Assembly: GCA_012839145.1 (NCBI GenBank)
Contig: DUNY01000185.1
Location: 1-7,370 of the forward strand
Source of the DNA: Thermoanaerobacterales bacterium
GTDB taxonomy: Bacteria; Bacillota; Thermosediminibacteria; Thermosediminibacterales; Tepidanaerobacteraceae
DNA length: 7,370 nt
Reading direction: 5' to 3'
In this document: positions 6,560-7,370 of the stretch, piece by piece
Layout of the letters: each line of letters opens with the position of its first letter
Numbering within the stretch: the stretch's first letter is position 1
The notes under the pieces: model-generated
Databases searched by the model: none
Told to the model about the DNA's origin: nothing
What the model saw: the letters and a program-made list of their open reading frames with translations, nothing else
Program-made: the position numbers and the translations under genes

Positions 6560-6593
6560 AAAAAAGCCGCCAACACAAGGTTAACGGCTTTTT
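6560..6593 (-). terminator. Riboswitch-controlled intrinsic terminator (expression platform)
   Basis: On the minus strand AAAAAGCCG (6593-6585) pairs with CGGCTTTTT (6569-6561). The stem is extended by UUAA/UUGG (two A-U and two G-U pairs) around a 7-base loop and ends in six T. It lies between the TPP aptamer and the thiT ribosome site, so it should form when TPP is bound. The alternative structure is less clear: GTTAA (6596-6592) can pair with TTAAC (6584-6580), and GGTT at the P1 3' side (6607-6604) can pair with AACC (6582-6579). Either would break the terminator stem. Confidence 0.85.
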
Positions 6594-6605
6594 AACATGG
6601 TAAAA

Positions 6606-6693
6606 CCACTTCCCTACGCTAGAATTACCTAGAGCAGGTTCGAGGGTCAGTGAGATTATCTCACTATCTCAGCTATCCGCGCTCCCCTAGTGG
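6606..6693 (-). ncRNA. TPP riboswitch aptamer (THI box)
   Basis: The minus strand carries the THI-box elements in order. P1 is CCACT (6693-6689) with AGTGG (6610-6606). These follow: AGGGGAGC, the conserved GCTGAGA, a P3a hairpin (AGTGAGA/TCTCACT around TAA), ACCCT closing P2, GAACCTG, then a P5 hairpin (CTAGG/TCTAG with TAAT loop) and GCGTAGGGAAGTGG. It binds thiamine pyrophosphate. Placed upstream of thiT with an intrinsic terminator, it should reduce transcription when TPP is plentiful. The junction normally read CCTGATC is CCTGCTC here. Confidence 0.96.
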
Positions 6694-6726
6694 ACATAAA
6701 AAATAATATTTATTTTTACAGTGTTT

Positions 6727-6755
6727 AATATATCATGATTTAGAAAATATATCAA
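6727..6755 (-). promoter_or_regulatory. Sigma-A promoter of thiT and its riboswitch
   Basis: On the minus strand TTGATA (6750-6755), a 17-base spacer and TATATT (6727-6732). Start is expected near 6720, about 27 bases before the aptamer, giving a leader of about 215 bases. The gap 6506-6780 is thus explained by leader, riboswitch, terminator and promoter. Confidence 0.75.
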
Positions 6756-6780
6756 GTTTCCCTTAATATCCATAATTTTT

Positions 6781-7140
6781 TTATACACTTTTACTCTCTT
6801 TGATATTTTCCAGATACTTTTGTCTACACTCCCAACTGCAAAAATAGTGTCGTTCATTTCCAATAACGGCAATATATGCATCGTTCTTTAAAACAAAAGT
6901 GTCGCACACACCATCATGAACTATATCCAGGCTGTTACCCTCAGTATCTTCAATCGATACGTCTTTTTTAGTACTCGATCCAATTTTTTCCCTTTGTCTC
7001 ACTTCCCGTTTTTCTTTACTGTAAACCTTGTATGCAGCGAAAATGCTAAGTATAAACCTGAACACAAAAAGTATTATCACGAAGTTAAAGAAACTCACAA
7101 TTATATTTGCGATAATAAATTCGGGCATCCGATTTCTCAT
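6781..7140 (-). CDS. Small membrane protein with C-terminal TRASH/YHS-like Cys cluster
   Basis: I do not recognise a named gene. The 119 residues consist of one long hydrophobic segment (about 8-38), a highly charged linker (about 41-70, rich in K, E and R) and a C-terminal module: DGVCDTFVLKNDAY, then GNERHYFCSWECRQKYL. The cysteines are C79, C101 and C105, a C-x21-C-x3-C pattern. This fits the TRASH/YHS-like group of small metal-binding modules and resembles short membrane-anchored proteins of the PP0621 type. Zinc or another metal, with His98 as possible extra ligand, is inference. The start at ATG 7140 is favoured by GAGGTG 7 bases upstream. An ATG at 7167 would add nine residues and overlap the previous stop as ATGA, but has no ribosome site. 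It lies immediately downstream of another small gene and probably shares its transcript. I see no clear terminator after it. Confidence 0.75.
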   Translation of the reverse strand: MRNRMPEFIIANIIVSFFNFVIILFVFRFILSIFAAYKVYSKEKREVRQREKIGSSTKKDVSIEDTEGNSLDIVHDGVCDTFVLKNDAYIAVIGNERHYFCSWECRQKYLENIKESKSV

Positions 7141-7147
7141 AAGTTTG

Positions 7148-7153
7148 CACCTC
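7148..7153 (-). promoter_or_regulatory. Ribosome binding site that decides the start of the small membrane protein
   Basis: GAGGTG on the minus strand lies 7 bases before ATG 7138-7140. The competing ATG at 7165-7167 has only T/A-rich sequence in front and would rely on re-initiation from the overlapping stop codon. Confidence 0.55.
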
Positions 7154-7163
7154 TCTAAGTCGC

Positions 7164-7370
7164 TCATTTTATAAAGGAATTCAACATATCAATTAGGAAC
7201 TCTATATTCTCATTTCTCTCATGCGGATGTACCTCGATCAGAAGAATTATTGTCAAGAGAAGGACTTCGGCTATCTTTTTATCAATAGACTCTCGCCTAA
7301 ATTTTTCCAGCTTCTCAATTGACCTAATATGTTTTTCCAAATTTATAATTAGAGCTTTCTTAAACTCTAC
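7164..7370 (-). CDS. Uncharacterised small helical protein, 5' part outside the window
   Basis: The minus strand is open from the right edge to TGA at 7164-7166, giving the last 68 residues of a protein. I do not recognise it. The visible part starts VEFKKALIINLEKHIRSIEK, continues with many Lys, Arg and Glu, then a short hydrophobic stretch (AEVLLLTIILLIEV), and ends LIDMLNSFIK. It looks entirely alpha-helical with a possible amphipathic or coiled-coil first half; the hydrophobic stretch is too short and too flanked by acids to be a sure membrane segment. That it is real is supported by the open frame, codon use like the neighbours and the overlap of its stop with an ATG of the next gene (ATGA). 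Its true start and full length lie beyond the window. Confidence 0.6.
   Translation of the reverse strand, partial: VEFKKALIINLEKHIRSIEKLEKFRRESIDKKIAEVLLLTIILLIEVHPHERNENIEFLIDMLNSFIK

Noticed and set aside
6687..6881. Minus-strand open frame of 64 residues over the thiT promoter and riboswitch start.
   Set aside because: It overlaps the TRASH-like gene, the promoter and the aptamer. There is no ribosome site and no protein-like character.
1..7370. Mobile elements, CRISPR arrays, tRNA or rRNA genes, and a novel defence system.
   Set aside because: No transposase, direct-repeat array, cloverleaf or phage-like gene was seen. mazEF is in its usual core location next to alr and is not a sign of a defence island.

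Overview
The window looks like ordinary chromosome from a low-GC Gram-positive anaerobe, probably a Clostridia-class Firmicute of the Thermoanaerobacterales type. The pointers are strong AGGAGG-type Shine-Dalgarno sites, consensus sigma-A promoters, Rho-independent terminators with long T tracts, a ThiT vitamin transporter, a CtsR-like heat-shock operator, and the Firmicute gene order acpS - nnr - alr - CopG antitoxin - MazF toxin. I cannot name the genus from sequence alone.

Layout, left to right. Positions 1-1184 (minus) hold most of a tandem HD-GYP protein, a probable cyclic-di-GMP phosphodiesterase or sensor, cut by the left edge just before its C-terminus. A terminator at about 1295-1334 ends the next block. 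That block is a minus-strand cluster of five genes transcribed right to left: acpS (5176), nnr, alr, the mazE-like antitoxin and mazF (ending at 1337). acpS, nnr and alr overlap each other. The toxin-antitoxin pair follows alr after about 96 bases that contain its own near-perfect promoter. Divergent from acpS is a single-gene hsp20 unit (5367-5795) with a sigma-A promoter and a CtsR-type operator. It ends in a strong bidirectional terminator shared with the convergent thiT gene. thiT (5867-6505, minus) has a long leader carrying a TPP riboswitch, a terminator as expression platform, and an upstream promoter.

The right end (6781-7370, minus) holds two small genes I do not recognise by name. 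One is a single-pass membrane protein with a C-terminal Cys cluster of TRASH/YHS-like spacing. The other is the C-terminal part of a short helical protein, which ends where an alternative start of the first gene lies (ATGA overlap).

How the genes fit together: AcpS activates acyl carrier protein by adding phosphopantetheine, Nnr repairs damaged NAD(P)H, and Alr makes D-alanine for the cell wall. MazEF is a growth-control RNase module, Hsp20 a holdase chaperone, and ThiT supplies thiamine under TPP feedback. I see no phage, transposon, CRISPR, tRNA or rRNA sequence and no convincing new multi-gene system. The least explained part is the two-gene set at the right edge.
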